Part shown: positions 8,828 to 18,171 of the stretch, piece after piece | How the letters are laid out: the number at the start of each line of letters is the position of its first letter | Position numbering within the stretch: position 1 is the first letter of the stretch | Source: JAPOXR01 sp965219635 | Lineage (GTDB): Bacteria; Pseudomonadota; Alphaproteobacteria; Rhodobacterales; Rhodobacteraceae | Reading direction: 5' to 3' | Assembly (NCBI GenBank): GCA_965219635.1 | Contig: OZ244783.1 | Location: 3,410,001-3,474,000, forward strand | DNA length: 64,000 nt | The notes under the pieces: generated by a model | Databases searched by the model: none | The model's input: the letters and a program-made list of their open reading frames with translations, nothing else | What the model was told of the DNA's origin: nothing | Program-made: the position numbers and the translations under genes

Positions 8828-10548
8828 CCGTCAATGGGGCCGGAGCATTCATGCCCCGGATATACTTTCCGTAGTTCCACATCGGGCCAAAATTTTCCAT
8901 GCTTCAATGAGGCCGGGGCAAGAATGCCCCGGATATGCCGCCCAATTCCGCCCCCCCTCGGCCAGATACCTGTGCTTCAATGAGGCCGGGGCAAGAATGC
9001 CCCGGATATACATCAAGACAGCTCGTAGAAAGCGGAGGTTCGCAGTGCTTCAATGAGGCCGGGGCAAGAATGCCCCGGATATGCGTCCCTGGCGATCGCA
9101 TTCCAGCTTTCGTCGTATTGCTTCAATGAGGCCGGGGCAAGAATACCCCGGATATACCGTGCAGGCAATGACTGGATGACCGCCTATCACTGGCTTCAAT
9201 GAGGCCGGGGCAAGAATACTCCGGATATCAGCCAGGTAGCAGCACCCAATGGCTACCATCGACGGCGCTTCAATGAGGCTGGGGCAAGAATACCCCGGAT
9301 ATGGCGGCGGCGACTCGTCGCCCCACGATCTGATCCAGTGCTTCAATGAGGCCGGGGCAAGAATACCCCGGATATCCGATATAGACTGGGACAGGTCGCT
9401 TTCGGCAATCGTTGCTTCAATGAGGCCGAGGCAAGAATGCCCCGGATATGACGTAGTTTCGTCAACAGAAAATCGCCCATAAGCAAAGCTTCAATGAGGC
9501 CGGGGCAAGAATACCCCGGATATGCACCTATCCCTGCCACGTATGCGGATTCGATCACGCTTCAATGAGGCCGGGGCAAGAATACCCCGGATATCGTTCT
9601 GATCCGGCAGGTGGTGCGCTCCCTTGTTCCGCTTCAATGAGGCCGGGGCAAGAATACCCCGGATATGTCACCAAACAGTGAAGGGAATCCGTGCCACGCA
9701 CGAGCTTCAATGAGGCCGGGGCAAGAATACCCCGGATATGCCGTGAGCGCCGCTGTATAGAACGGCTCGCGCTCTGCTTCAATGAGGCCGGGGCAAGAAT
9801 ACCCCGGATATGGCTTGCCGTCCAGCAGCGTGGCCATCGAGAAGCCCGGGCTTCAATGAGGCCGGGGCAAGAATACCCCGGATATACGGTGTCCATTTCG
9901 ATGCCAAGCTCGATGCCGAGGCAGCTTCAATGAGGCCGGGGCAAGAATACCCCGGATATGCAGCGTATCTGTCGTGCTCTTTCTGGCAGGGCTTGCTGGC
10001 TTCAATGAGGCCGGGGCAAGAATACCCCGGATATCTTGCGCACAGCGCGGATCACGTCGTCGTCATTGTCGCTTCAATGAGGCCGGGGCAAGAATACCCC
10101 GGATATCCCGTGATTCCGTCGCCAAATGTCGCGTTGTCGGTTTGCTTCAATGAGGCCGGGGCAAGAATACCCCGGATATCTTGCGGGAGGCAGAGGAAAA
10201 GCACACTTCTGCCATGCTTCAATGAGGCCGGGGCAAGAATACCCCGGATATTCCGAGCCATCACTGACCGGGAAGGCGTGCAGCCGCAGCTTCAATGAGG
10301 CCGGGGCAAGAATACCCCGGATATTCCGGCGCATGACCGCCACTGTCGGGCTGAATGCACAAGCTTCAATGAGGCCGGGGCAAGAATACCCCGGATATGG
10401 TGATGGCGCTGGCGGATGGTGCGGTGGATGTGGAGGTGCTTCAATGAGGCCGGGGCAAGAATACCCCGGATATGCCGCAATGGTCGAGTATCAGCAAATC
10501 TTCCTTGCCATCGCTTCAATGAGGCCGGGGCAAGAATACCCCGGATAT
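8828..10548 (-). CRISPR. Type I-G CRISPR array: 23 intact 36-base repeats plus one degenerate repeat
   Basis: Intact repeats begin at 8901, 8974, 9047, 9120, 9193, 9267, 9340, 9414, 9488, 9559, 9631, 9704, 9776, 9850, 9924, 9999, 10071, 10144, 10216, 10289, 10363, 10438 and 10513. A degenerate copy lies at 8828-8863. Spacers are 35-39 bases, most often 36-38. Read on the minus strand the repeat starts ATATCCGGGG, forms a CCGGGG/CCCCGG hairpin with an 8-base loop and ends CCTCATTGAAGC, matching the common ATTGAA(A/G)C 3' end. The minus strand is therefore the crRNA strand. The leader is at the high-coordinate end next to cas2 and the trailer at the low end, where repeats are variant. Variants: 8901, 8974, 9047 and 9414 carry G for A inside the stem; 9193, 9267 and 9414 carry further single changes. 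Confidence 0.98.
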
Positions 10549-10816
10549 AGCAGCCGTATAACTCCTTGATACGCAAAGCAAGATCGGGTCCATTTCGAGC
10601 GATCGAGCAGATCCTTGGTTTACGTGCAATAGGGGTACTCGAAAAGAGCGCAATGTAAGCAAAATCGTCAATAACATCAATGGGTTGTAGAACTTCGAGA
10701 GAGTCCCAGAGATTATGGACTATCTGACCGGTCGAGTCTGATCGGCGAAACCAAAATAGGTGGTGCTCAGCTTTCCTGCTGTCATCTCTTGTTCGTTGCA
10801 GCGAATGCAGTTTCAT
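10292..10816 (-). CDS. Unrecognised ORF overlapping cas2 and running through the leader into the array
   Basis: A frame of 174 codons starts with an ATG that overlaps the cas2 stop (ATGA, the same junction type as in the rest of the operon). It stays open through the 264-base leader for about 89 codons, then reads through repeats and spacers until 10292. The leader-encoded part (MKLHSLQRTRDDSRKAEHHL...) has no family I know. Either it is a chance frame, a decayed cas-associated gene over which the leader lies, or a real translated leader. The repeat-encoded tail (GILAPASLK) is surely not a functional domain. Confidence 0.25.
   Translation of the reverse strand: MKLHSLQRTRDDSRKAEHHLFWFRRSDSTGQIVHNLWDSLEVLQPIDVIDDFAYIALFSSTPIARKPRICSIARNGPDLALRIKELYGCYIRGILAPASLKRWQGRFADTRPLRHIRGILAPASLKHLHIHRTIRQRHHHIRGILAPASLKLVHSARQWRSCAGISGVFLPRPH
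10549..10812 (-). promoter_or_regulatory. CRISPR leader region between cas2 and the first repeat
   Basis: These 264 bases separate the cas2 stop from the leader-proximal repeat and should contain the array promoter and integration signals, judging by array polarity. The region is not strikingly AT-rich and is unusual in being a continuous open frame on the minus strand (see the ORF at 10292-10816). I could not single out a convincing -35/-10 pair. Confidence 0.6.
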
Positions 10817-11106
10817 ATGACAATTGCCTCGCGTTCAATGACCGCAAACTTCTTGCCGATGCTCATGACAGCGACACTTGTATTGTCAGCCGGACCGATA
10901 TCGATAACCAAGATGTGGTCTTCGCCACTCTTGATGATCTCGCGCAGGCTTGCCTCCAGTTCGGCCCGACGTCTTTTGGTCAGGCGGCATTGGAAGACCG
11001 AAAATTGGAGCCAATCCCCGAAACCATGCATGGTCTTGAAGACTCGCCTCCAGCGCTTGGTGTCGGCGATGTCGTAGGTCACGATATAGGTGCGTTCATT
11101 GCTCAT
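10813..11106 (-). CDS. cas2: Cas2, adaptation endoribonuclease-fold protein
   Basis: A 97-residue Cas2 with the typical beginning TYIVTYDIADTKRWRRVFK (conserved Asp at residue 12) and GFGDWLQFSVFQCRL. Cas2 dimerises between two Cas1 dimers in the spacer-integration complex. It is the last recognised gene of the cas operon, nine bases after the cas4-cas1 stop, and next to the leader end of the array, as expected for adaptation genes. Confidence 0.95.
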   Translation of the reverse strand: MSNERTYIVTYDIADTKRWRRVFKTMHGFGDWLQFSVFQCRLTKRRRAELEASLREIIKSGEDHILVIDIGPADNTSVAVMSIGKKFAVIEREAIVI

Positions 11107-11115
11107 GGCTAAGCC

Positions 11116-12849
11116 CTACCGTGGCAAGTAGTGCGGATAGCTTGGCAACTCACCCAGCAGATGTCGGCACATCAACCGCGCCTGCAAGAGCAGTAACCGA
11201 CGCATGCTTAGCCGGTAGCCGAAGATTGGGTGCGTGGTTTCTTGCGAGAGTCTTCGTTCGAACGCCCCAACGAAGCGGCGGCGCCCAGAACTTGTGAGCG
11301 AAGTTCCTGTCGAAGCGTTGACGAAATGACCAGGCGAAATCTCGCCAGTGTTCACTACCGACAACACGACCGAGTCGGCAATGATAGGACGAAATGGTTC
11401 CATTAGATCGAGAGCCAGTGCCGGCTTGCCATAGCGGGATGCGTGAAAAAAGCCGCGATAGGGGTCAAGTCCAACAGTAGCAAGTACAACTGAAATGTGC
11501 CGAGTCAACATGGCGTACGAAAGTGACAACATGGCATTTACGGGATCAGTTGGAGGTCGGCGATTACGAGCATTGAAACGAAATGGCCAATTTTCGGCGG
11601 CTTCTGTGGATTTTTGGGTGCCACGTGGCTCCAGCGATTCAGAAAATGCTCGGAAGTATGTTGCAGCTGATTCACCTTCAAGCCCCAGCAGGGCGTTTAG
11701 TGAGTCGGAGTGCCTTGTTGATCGGCGAGCGGCGTTAAGGCGATCCAGGACTATTTTGCGTCCATTCTGGTTGCCGCGCCAGTTACGGCGCAGGATGGTT
11801 CGTTGGTTCATGATTTTGGCTGCGACAAGGTGCCGCGCAAACTTCAGGCAGTAGCCACTGTCAAAGCTATGCCGATATTGAGCCGTGCGAACTTCGACAT
11901 TGCGGTGGCCGATCCCATGAGCAACACCCCGGAACCATCCACTGTGGCTGTGAAATGCAACAGGAATCTCACGATCCATAAGCGTGGTGAGTGCAGGAGT
12001 AGTGATTGACGCATTGCCGAATATCACCAATTCGGAGACATCAATGAGCCGCACCTTGGTTTCACCGTGTTCTTCATCAACAATCTTGAGCACATCACCC
12101 GCTTTGGTAATGTGCGCTCTCTGCGACTGAATGATCAGAGGCAGAGCCGCGTCTGTCCCTACTGCGATGGGGCGGAGGGTATTGTCGGACCCGGATAATG
12201 CACGCACTTCATCCGGCAAGCAGACCGTAACGAGAGCACAACGCGGACATTTTGGACTGTCTTGGAGAGGCGGTGGAATGTGTCCCTTGGCGAACGTCGA
12301 CCGTAATTTACCTACAGCTTCTATCGCTGATGCTCGAAGTTCGTCGGTCAGCAAGATCCGAACTCGTTCCCGGCTGCCAGCATACCAGATAGCACCCTCT
12401 TCGACGCGGTAGCCATACTCCTCCAACAGGAGAGCTTGGAGGCAGACTTGAATGCGCTCCGGCTCGTAGGCGCCGTGTGCAACATGCGGGCGCTTTCCGC
12501 GTTTGAAGTCCACAGGTGTAATTGCCCCGTTTTCGGCTTCCGCTATGTCGATTTTGGAAATCACACCGAGTTTCTCGGAGGATAGAGTCAGCGACCTACT
12601 TACGATCTTGGGATCTTCGGCATCAAGGTCTTCGGGTTCAGGCAGTGGTTTGTTTGGCCGGTCGACCCGTTTGTGAATTCGTCGACCATCCACGGTGTCG
12701 CTTGTTTCCGCCCATTCGGCTTGGCTCCACATGAGATAGGCAAGGCGCGGACAGTAAACGAACTCGTTTACCATCCTCGCCGGGATCAGTTGGTCGTCTC
12801 TTGGAGTAAAGCGCACAGAGAAGTTTGTCTCGACTTCGCTGGGGGTCAC
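11116..12849 (-). CDS. cas4-cas1: Cas4-Cas1 fusion protein (spacer trimming and integration)
   Basis: A 577-residue fusion, a hallmark of type I-G. The Cas4 half (about 1-220) has the iron-sulfur cysteines C33 (VYCPR) and C201, C204, C210 (CPRCALVTVC), and the RecB-type nuclease residues D114 and K116 (VDFKRG). The Cas1 half (about 225-577) has the catalytic triad E391 (LGLEGESAATYF), H469 (GFFHASRYGKP) and E484 (DLMEPFRP). Cas4 selects and trims PAM-containing prespacers, Cas1 integrates them. The gene overlaps csb3 by 4 bases and precedes cas2. All catalytic residues are intact, so adaptation is probably functional. Confidence 0.96.
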   Translation of the reverse strand: MTPSEVETNFSVRFTPRDDQLIPARMVNEFVYCPRLAYLMWSQAEWAETSDTVDGRRIHKRVDRPNKPLPEPEDLDAEDPKIVSRSLTLSSEKLGVISKIDIAEAENGAITPVDFKRGKRPHVAHGAYEPERIQVCLQALLLEEYGYRVEEGAIWYAGSRERVRILLTDELRASAIEAVGKLRSTFAKGHIPPPLQDSPKCPRCALVTVCLPDEVRALSGSDNTLRPIAVGTDAALPLIIQSQRAHITKAGDVLKIVDEEHGETKVRLIDVSELVIFGNASITTPALTTLMDREIPVAFHSHSGWFRGVAHGIGHRNVEVRTAQYRHSFDSGYCLKFARHLVAAKIMNQRTILRRNWRGNQNGRKIVLDRLNAARRSTRHSDSLNALLGLEGESAATYFRAFSESLEPRGTQKSTEAAENWPFRFNARNRRPPTDPVNAMLSLSYAMLTRHISVVLATVGLDPYRGFFHASRYGKPALALDLMEPFRPIIADSVVLSVVNTGEISPGHFVNASTGTSLTSSGRRRFVGAFERRLSQETTHPIFGYRLSMRRLLLLQARLMCRHLLGELPSYPHYLPR

Positions 12850-13823
12850 GGACGTGAACCCTGTGTTGCCCGCGTGAAGTTCATGAATTTGCCTGTGGAA
12901 ATTCGCCGAGCCTTGCGAACTTCTACGATGCCTAGGGCGTTTTGTGTTTCTGGGTTATTGAGTTTCGGATGTCCCAATAGAGATCGAATATGGACGAGGC
13001 TGATGGGGTCTCGCCAGATCGGCCATTGGAATATGAACGCGCCCCTATGCTGGCGTAAACCCCCAAGAACTGCCAGTCTAACTCGGCCAAATTCTATTGT
13101 AGGGACTACGGTCAGCACAGAGAGGCCGATTGCTGCAAGCCGATTGGCTCCATGTTGAGTTGTGTCCTTCGTCGTGGAGTCCGTCGGATCTCGGGCACGC
13201 ATTGCGTATCGAACGTCTTCGTTCGGATCCCAACGGAACGACTGAGTTGCATCTGGACGCTGCCAAAAGGAAAAGAGGGCTTCACTAACGCATTTTGTCT
13301 CCGAAATCTTCTGCTTGCCTTGCCCTCTACCTCGGTCCGGAGGTGCCTTTTCTCTTGGAACTGAGGCCAGTCGTTCGAGGAAATGCTGATGCCCTTGGCC
13401 GAACATTAGGCAAAGGGGAGTTGGGTCCACATTTTGGCCGTTTTGCGACACTGCTGCGTCAGAAACGAGAGCTGCCCACAGGTCAGCTGTGTAACCATTC
13501 TGATCACCCATTTCAGCCGCTTCCTTCAGAATTCCAGTCGCGTATGCGACTGGTAGCTTGAGGCTCTTGTGGTCGCCGAAGTTGTGGTGCGAAGCCAAAA
13601 GGTTAATCCCCGCAGCGACAGACTGGGCCAAAGTGTCATTGCTAACGTTACCTGAAAGTCGGATGGCTGGACGCAAGGGCGGGTCGTTGATTGTCCAGAA
13701 TGCGCGGGCACGCCAGCTAGGACGCACCGCCTCAAGGGATCGCAGCAATCCAAGCAGTGCCATGAAGGCCAGCAAATTATCTGGTTCCAATCCGTCTAAG
13801 CGATGAGTCGTGTAGGTTGTCAT
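12846..13823 (-). CDS. csb3: Csb3, Cas8-like subunit of the type I-G effector
   Basis: About 325 residues from the ATG at 13823, which overlaps the cas3 stop (ATGA). The N-terminal stretch DGLEPDNLLAFMALLGLLRS resembles the opening of type I-G large-subunit proteins (Csx17/Csb3). By length and position it is the short Csb3 form rather than Csx17, which is about twice as long. It should bind the crRNA 5' end and recognise the PAM. No enzymatic motif is visible. Assignment rests on operon position, length and this weak N-terminal motif. Confidence 0.75.
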   Translation of the reverse strand: MTTYTTHRLDGLEPDNLLAFMALLGLLRSLEAVRPSWRARAFWTINDPPLRPAIRLSGNVSNDTLAQSVAAGINLLASHHNFGDHKSLKLPVAYATGILKEAAEMGDQNGYTADLWAALVSDAAVSQNGQNVDPTPLCLMFGQGHQHFLERLASVPREKAPPDRGRGQGKQKISETKCVSEALFSFWQRPDATQSFRWDPNEDVRYAMRARDPTDSTTKDTTQHGANRLAAIGLSVLTVVPTIEFGRVRLAVLGGLRQHRGAFIFQWPIWRDPISLVHIRSLLGHPKLNNPETQNALGIVEVRKARRISTGKFMNFTRATQGSRP

Positions 13824-16732
13824 TGAGCACATTCTTGTTCCGAAGCTCTATGGTCTGCCAAACGGAGAATTGCCTCCAAGTGCGCCAAGCCCCAGATGCC
13901 GTAGCGTCGCTTGAGGTCGTTGAACAACCATGCCCAATCATTGCCGCAAAATTCAAATGAAAGCGATTGCGGTCCTATTGACTTATCTGCCAACTGCCAA
14001 TTCGAAAGTCCTAGGCACGGAAGTGGTCGCACGGTTGTTGAGTCTTCGAAATCGAAGAATGGACGGCCACATCCGTGATGGCTTCCTATGAGCCAAAGAA
14101 CGAGAACGGGATCGTGTGCTGTGGAGAATTGTGGGTGTTCGAGTGCCATTCTAACCGACAAGGCCTCGTGTCGCCATCCCTTCGGCAGGCGTGCTTGCTT
14201 CCATGCTGCAGGTAGCGACATTGAGATGCTACTCTTTGCCAATGGTGGACCATCTGGTCGGTTCCATGGGTCTCCACCCGAGAGCATCATCTGAAATCGC
14301 GGATCTGCCTTCCCAGCATCGTGAAGGTAAGCGGCCAAACGAAGATCATCCTCAACGCCGCCAATCTCAAGGCGTTCTGCAAAGTCTGACGTGAGTTGGG
14401 CAACGCGGTGACAGTGTTCGTCGACCCCTATGGGGGTTTCGGAGGCGTTGGCGGCCGTTTCATCCTCAGTAGCAGGAAACGTCGCAGACGAACTAGTGGA
14501 TCCAAGTATTCCGCGCTCGGCGACGAATACAACGCCTCCGCTTGATCCACCGGTATAGGGAAAGTGCAATTTGACGCGCCTCTTGACATTAAGGAGCCTG
14601 TGCAACTGTGCCCAGATCATGCCAAATCTGTAGTCGTTCATCGGTTCCTCATCAGCGTCATCATGAGAGACGGCATCAAGAATGAATTCAATTAGGTCAT
14701 TTTCTTGAAGGCTTTCTGATTTGAGGGCGGTCGAAATGAGTTCCCAGTGACTATCTGACCGCAAAATGTCCGGTGAAATACGCACTGCATAGTATTGACC
14801 CCAATACGGCTCCGCTGCCTTGTCAGCGACGTCGACAACATATTGGTCTGAGATCTGTGACCATCCAAATTTGTCGCATCCACCATAGGCAGCCGGGACG
14901 ACCACAAGGTCTCCTGGCCGCAAATCGTCGGCAGTCACGACTTTTGTTTGCGGGTCATCAGTTCCAGCCCAGCGAAAGGCTCGCCGCAATCTAGTCTGAT
15001 CTTGTGCCTGAACTGATGGACTGCGTTCAGGCATGTCGGACATTTCCATTAGTGCTGCTTCCGGTCTATTCAGCCACTCTCGGGCAACCCAGACGGGAAC
15101 CTCGACAGCCTCGGTGGAACGTGGTGGCAATAGCCGCATCAGTTTCTTGAGATCAGTGCTTGAGTTGCCATCAAGATCCGATTTCGAGATATCCGCTCGC
15201 CAGACGATTGATACGCCCGCTCCCTCCAACTCTGTGCCATGGAGAAACAACCTGACGTCAGGATCTGGAGTCGGCCGGGGTGCAGTCTGAGACCAAAGGT
15301 CGAGATAGGCCGGCATGAGAACCGGCGCGTTGGGGCGTTCAGCAGCAAGCGCACTTGGGTCGAATTCAGATTCATTCAGCCGTTTGGACAATGCCTCAAC
15401 ACCAAAGTCCACTGTGCCGTTGTCAGCAATCGAACTCAACGCATCCCAGGTGAGACGAATTCGGTCACCATAAATTGAATCAATTGCTCCCTTAGCGATG
15501 TCCTCAGGCAGTGCCAAAATTGTGCCCTCAGCATCAACTGGCCTTCCGGCTCGGTTAAGTCGGCCAAACCGCTGACGCAGGGAGTCAAGTGGAGCAGCCT
15601 GAGTAATGATGCCGTCGAGATCCAGATCAACTCCAACTTCCAGGCATTGTGTTGCAATGACGAAGAGCGGTGTAGCGCCAGCACGTGAGCAATTATTGGT
15701 ACGGAAGGGAACCAGCACATTTGTTATGACATCCCTGTCGATGTCGCGAGATCTTCCGATCACCAGACTTGTGCTAATCGACGGATCGTCTTTCAGTTCG
15801 TTATATGTTGCCCTTGCCAGTGCTACACGGTTCACGACGATACCCACTGCGTAGGGACTGACACCCTGTTGTTGCAATCGGACAGCCATCGCGCGCGCCT
15901 CTCGGGCAAATGATCCAGCGACGGTGACGTTTTTGCCGGTGGGGCATGGTTTGAGGACTGTCGGCTTGCGTGCGTCTAGTCTTTTGCTCAGGACAGGGTC
16001 TTTCCTATCACTTGCAGATAATTTGAAAGGATGGTCTGATGTCCCGCCCGGCGTGGCCGACAAAAGAGCGACTTTCACGTTTGCCTTGCCTACAGTACGG
16101 ACAGCGTCAATCGTTTGCCTAAATGGCTCGGCAAGGTGAACTTCGTCCAATAGGATCAGACTGCCAGTCCCGAGGAGTCCGGCGTGCACTGGTTTCATGC
16201 GGTCTGACACGCCGTATCCCCGAAACAAGAGCCGGGAACCAATTTGATCGACAGTGGAACACAGAATGGTGGGTTGCGTTGGTGTGCGGGCCCAGTCATG
16301 TTCTAACGGTGCTCCACCTCTTAGTCGTTGGGCAACTAGTGGTGGGTCGTCCTTACCCGCCAGTCCCTTTAGGCGCCGGGCAATTTCTACTACAACCCTG
16401 CCATATTTTGGGCTACACTCGAGGCTGTTGCTAAGTGCATATGCAATCGTTCGAGCGTGTTCGTACGTATCATCAACGATTAGGCGCCTGTCCACAACGA
16501 ATACAATTCGCAACGCTGCCCTTGATGGCTCGTTGGCTCGCATTGCCAGATGGAACACTGCGGCATCCAACGCTGTAGTCTTTCCTGAGCCTGTTGGCAG
16601 ATCCAATACATCAGGCCACGTATCGGTCTTGGCTAGTTGGTTGACCAAGTTCTGCTGCCAAGGGAATGGTTCATGTTTGTGAACAATTCGAAAGTATTCG
16701 GCAAAGTCCGTGGGCTCAAGCTCTATGGTCAC
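13820..16732 (-). CDS. cas3: Cas3, helicase with C-terminal HD nuclease (type I-G form)
   Basis: A 970-residue effector nuclease-helicase. Helicase motifs: Walker A LPTGSGKTT (K51), DEVH at 196-199, LSATPGG about 20 residues later, and QRFGRLNRAGRP. The HD domain is at the C-terminus: H773 (EHCHR), H804-D805 (YLHDAGK) and SHHG. Helicase-then-HD order is the type I-G arrangement; most other Cas3 proteins start with the HD domain. It degrades target DNA after recruitment by the crRNA complex. The gene overlaps csb2 and csb3 by 4 bases each. All key motifs are intact, so interference should be possible. Confidence 0.95.
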   Translation of the reverse strand: MTIELEPTDFAEYFRIVHKHEPFPWQQNLVNQLAKTDTWPDVLDLPTGSGKTTALDAAVFHLAMRANEPSRAALRIVFVVDRRLIVDDTYEHARTIAYALSNSLECSPKYGRVVVEIARRLKGLAGKDDPPLVAQRLRGGAPLEHDWARTPTQPTILCSTVDQIGSRLLFRGYGVSDRMKPVHAGLLGTGSLILLDEVHLAEPFRQTIDAVRTVGKANVKVALLSATPGGTSDHPFKLSASDRKDPVLSKRLDARKPTVLKPCPTGKNVTVAGSFAREARAMAVRLQQQGVSPYAVGIVVNRVALARATYNELKDDPSISTSLVIGRSRDIDRDVITNVLVPFRTNNCSRAGATPLFVIATQCLEVGVDLDLDGIITQAAPLDSLRQRFGRLNRAGRPVDAEGTILALPEDIAKGAIDSIYGDRIRLTWDALSSIADNGTVDFGVEALSKRLNESEFDPSALAAERPNAPVLMPAYLDLWSQTAPRPTPDPDVRLFLHGTELEGAGVSIVWRADISKSDLDGNSSTDLKKLMRLLPPRSTEAVEVPVWVAREWLNRPEAALMEMSDMPERSPSVQAQDQTRLRRAFRWAGTDDPQTKVVTADDLRPGDLVVVPAAYGGCDKFGWSQISDQYVVDVADKAAEPYWGQYYAVRISPDILRSDSHWELISTALKSESLQENDLIEFILDAVSHDDADEEPMNDYRFGMIWAQLHRLLNVKRRVKLHFPYTGGSSGGVVFVAERGILGSTSSSATFPATEDETAANASETPIGVDEHCHRVAQLTSDFAERLEIGGVEDDLRLAAYLHDAGKADPRFQMMLSGGDPWNRPDGPPLAKSSISMSLPAAWKQARLPKGWRHEALSVRMALEHPQFSTAHDPVLVLWLIGSHHGCGRPFFDFEDSTTVRPLPCLGLSNWQLADKSIGPQSLSFEFCGNDWAWLFNDLKRRYGIWGLAHLEAILRLADHRASEQECAQ

Positions 16733-18171
16733 TTCCCAAAACTCCTACAAAAGCCTAGTCCAGTGAATCTGCCAGCACCCAAGAGAACTGGGCCGTACAC
16801 TTTTCGGTCAAAATCGATCACGGCGTGAACGAGCTGCCGACTAGCCAGCGACTCGGGAAGCTTCCAGCGAGTCCAAGGTGGTTCGCCCGGCGACGGACGA
16901 GAGGGAGGTGCCCCCTGAAATGCTGAGTGCTTGCCAACTTGAATCCGGTCAGGATTAGGGCGAGGAAGTCCTGCAAGTTCGCATGCTCTTGAAACTAGCT
17001 GTTGAACCTCGGAATCGTCTCTACGTTTCAGGTGCCGATCGAGCAGGATGGGCGTGACACTGGCCCATCTGGAAGACCCACTGCTATAGGGCTCGAGGTT
17101 TAGGGACTTCAGTTCTCCCTCTTGCCGTAGCGTTGGTGAAAGGTGCATCGAACTGCGAAGAGGTGGCCCTTGCAGGGTCAAAACCCGCCTCTGTTCAGAC
17201 TCTCGATAGTGTGCAACCGCCTCAAATGCGGTTCGGAATCCGTCAAGTTGAAGCAATTCTACCCCCGGTGGGGGGATCAAGGCGAAACCCGTTACGTGGC
17301 CATCGGCGTAAGGGTGCGCAACATTCGATAGTGGCACTATAGAAAGATGTGGATTCCGAGAGGGAGTTTTGTCTCGAGAATGTCCTGAGACAATCTCCGG
17401 GATATTGTCCCCCAAACCAATCCTTCGATATCCTGCCATCAATGTTTGCCGCAATAGGCGGATCACGAGAACCAATGCACGAATGTCCGGAACTTCACCG
17501 CCAACGACTTTCAAGACTAACCAATCCTGTGGTGGCTCCGATGGCGGCTCGGGTACCCGATACACCGGTGCCCCTGGCCGGACTACTGGACGACTGGGCC
17601 TGGCATAGTGTGCTTCCTGAAGTTCGCGTAACCGACCGGGATAGACCCAACGCCGAGCTGGGATTGGTTTCGGTTCGGGATTAGCGTCGTCGCCCGAAAA
17701 AAAGCGGCACCTCGTTAGGCTTGTGGAGTGGCCGACATATCCGACACAGCACGCAATCGCATTCAAGGCATCAATGGTAGCGACACTTGGCGCATTTGGC
17801 CAGACCAATTTCAAAACAGGATCTACCGGCCGGGCTGCCGGAAAGCGGCGCGGTTGGCGCCGCCGGTTCTCGGGTAGTACCCTCAGATAGGTCTTGTCCG
17901 TTGTTGAGGCTTTCGGGTCATTCGGAGGGACAAATACTTCCGGTGAAGTTCTGTTGCTATGTTTGCTAGCATGAATGACGGGAGGTGATTGCGCCTCCAA
18001 CCATTCAAGTGCAGCTTGTTCAATGGGGTCTTGGCCTCGTACTCCCCAAGCGGATGCCAATGCCGAGAACATGCGGTCAGGTTGTGGTGGCCAGTCAGGT
18101 AATCGGTGAGCCGGACTGCGTGCGGCACGGCAGACGCCTGTAAGGAACTCGACTTCAAGTACGAGTGTCAT
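16729..18171 (-). CDS. csb2: Csb2, Cas5-Cas6 fusion of type I-G (crRNA processing and handle binding)
   Basis: 480 residues of the GSU0054-like Cas5/Cas6 family. The N-terminus MTLVLEVEFLTGVCRAAR and the following DWPPQPDRMFSALASAWG stretch are characteristic, as is the C-terminal glycine-rich end VLLGAGRFTGLGFCRSFG, a Cas6-type loop. In type I-G this protein cleaves the repeat RNA and caps the crRNA. It overlaps csb1 by 4 bases upstream and cas3 by 4 bases downstream. Catalytic residues for RNA cleavage cannot be assigned with certainty by eye. Confidence 0.9.
   Translation of the reverse strand: MTLVLEVEFLTGVCRAARSPAHRLPDWPPQPDRMFSALASAWGVRGQDPIEQAALEWLEAQSPPVIHASKHSNRTSPEVFVPPNDPKASTTDKTYLRVLPENRRRQPRRFPAARPVDPVLKLVWPNAPSVATIDALNAIACCVGYVGHSTSLTRCRFFSGDDANPEPKPIPARRWVYPGRLRELQEAHYARPSRPVVRPGAPVYRVPEPPSEPPQDWLVLKVVGGEVPDIRALVLVIRLLRQTLMAGYRRIGLGDNIPEIVSGHSRDKTPSRNPHLSIVPLSNVAHPYADGHVTGFALIPPPGVELLQLDGFRTAFEAVAHYRESEQRRVLTLQGPPLRSSMHLSPTLRQEGELKSLNLEPYSSGSSRWASVTPILLDRHLKRRDDSEVQQLVSRACELAGLPRPNPDRIQVGKHSAFQGAPPSRPSPGEPPWTRWKLPESLASRQLVHAVIDFDRKVYGPVLLGAGRFTGLGFCRSFGK

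Noticed and set aside
9249..10569. Many long frames across the array, on both strands, encoding repeats of NEAGARIPRI or GILAPASLK type
   Set aside because: They are translations of the CRISPR repeat, which lacks stops in several frames; spacing and identity show a CRISPR array, not a repeat protein.
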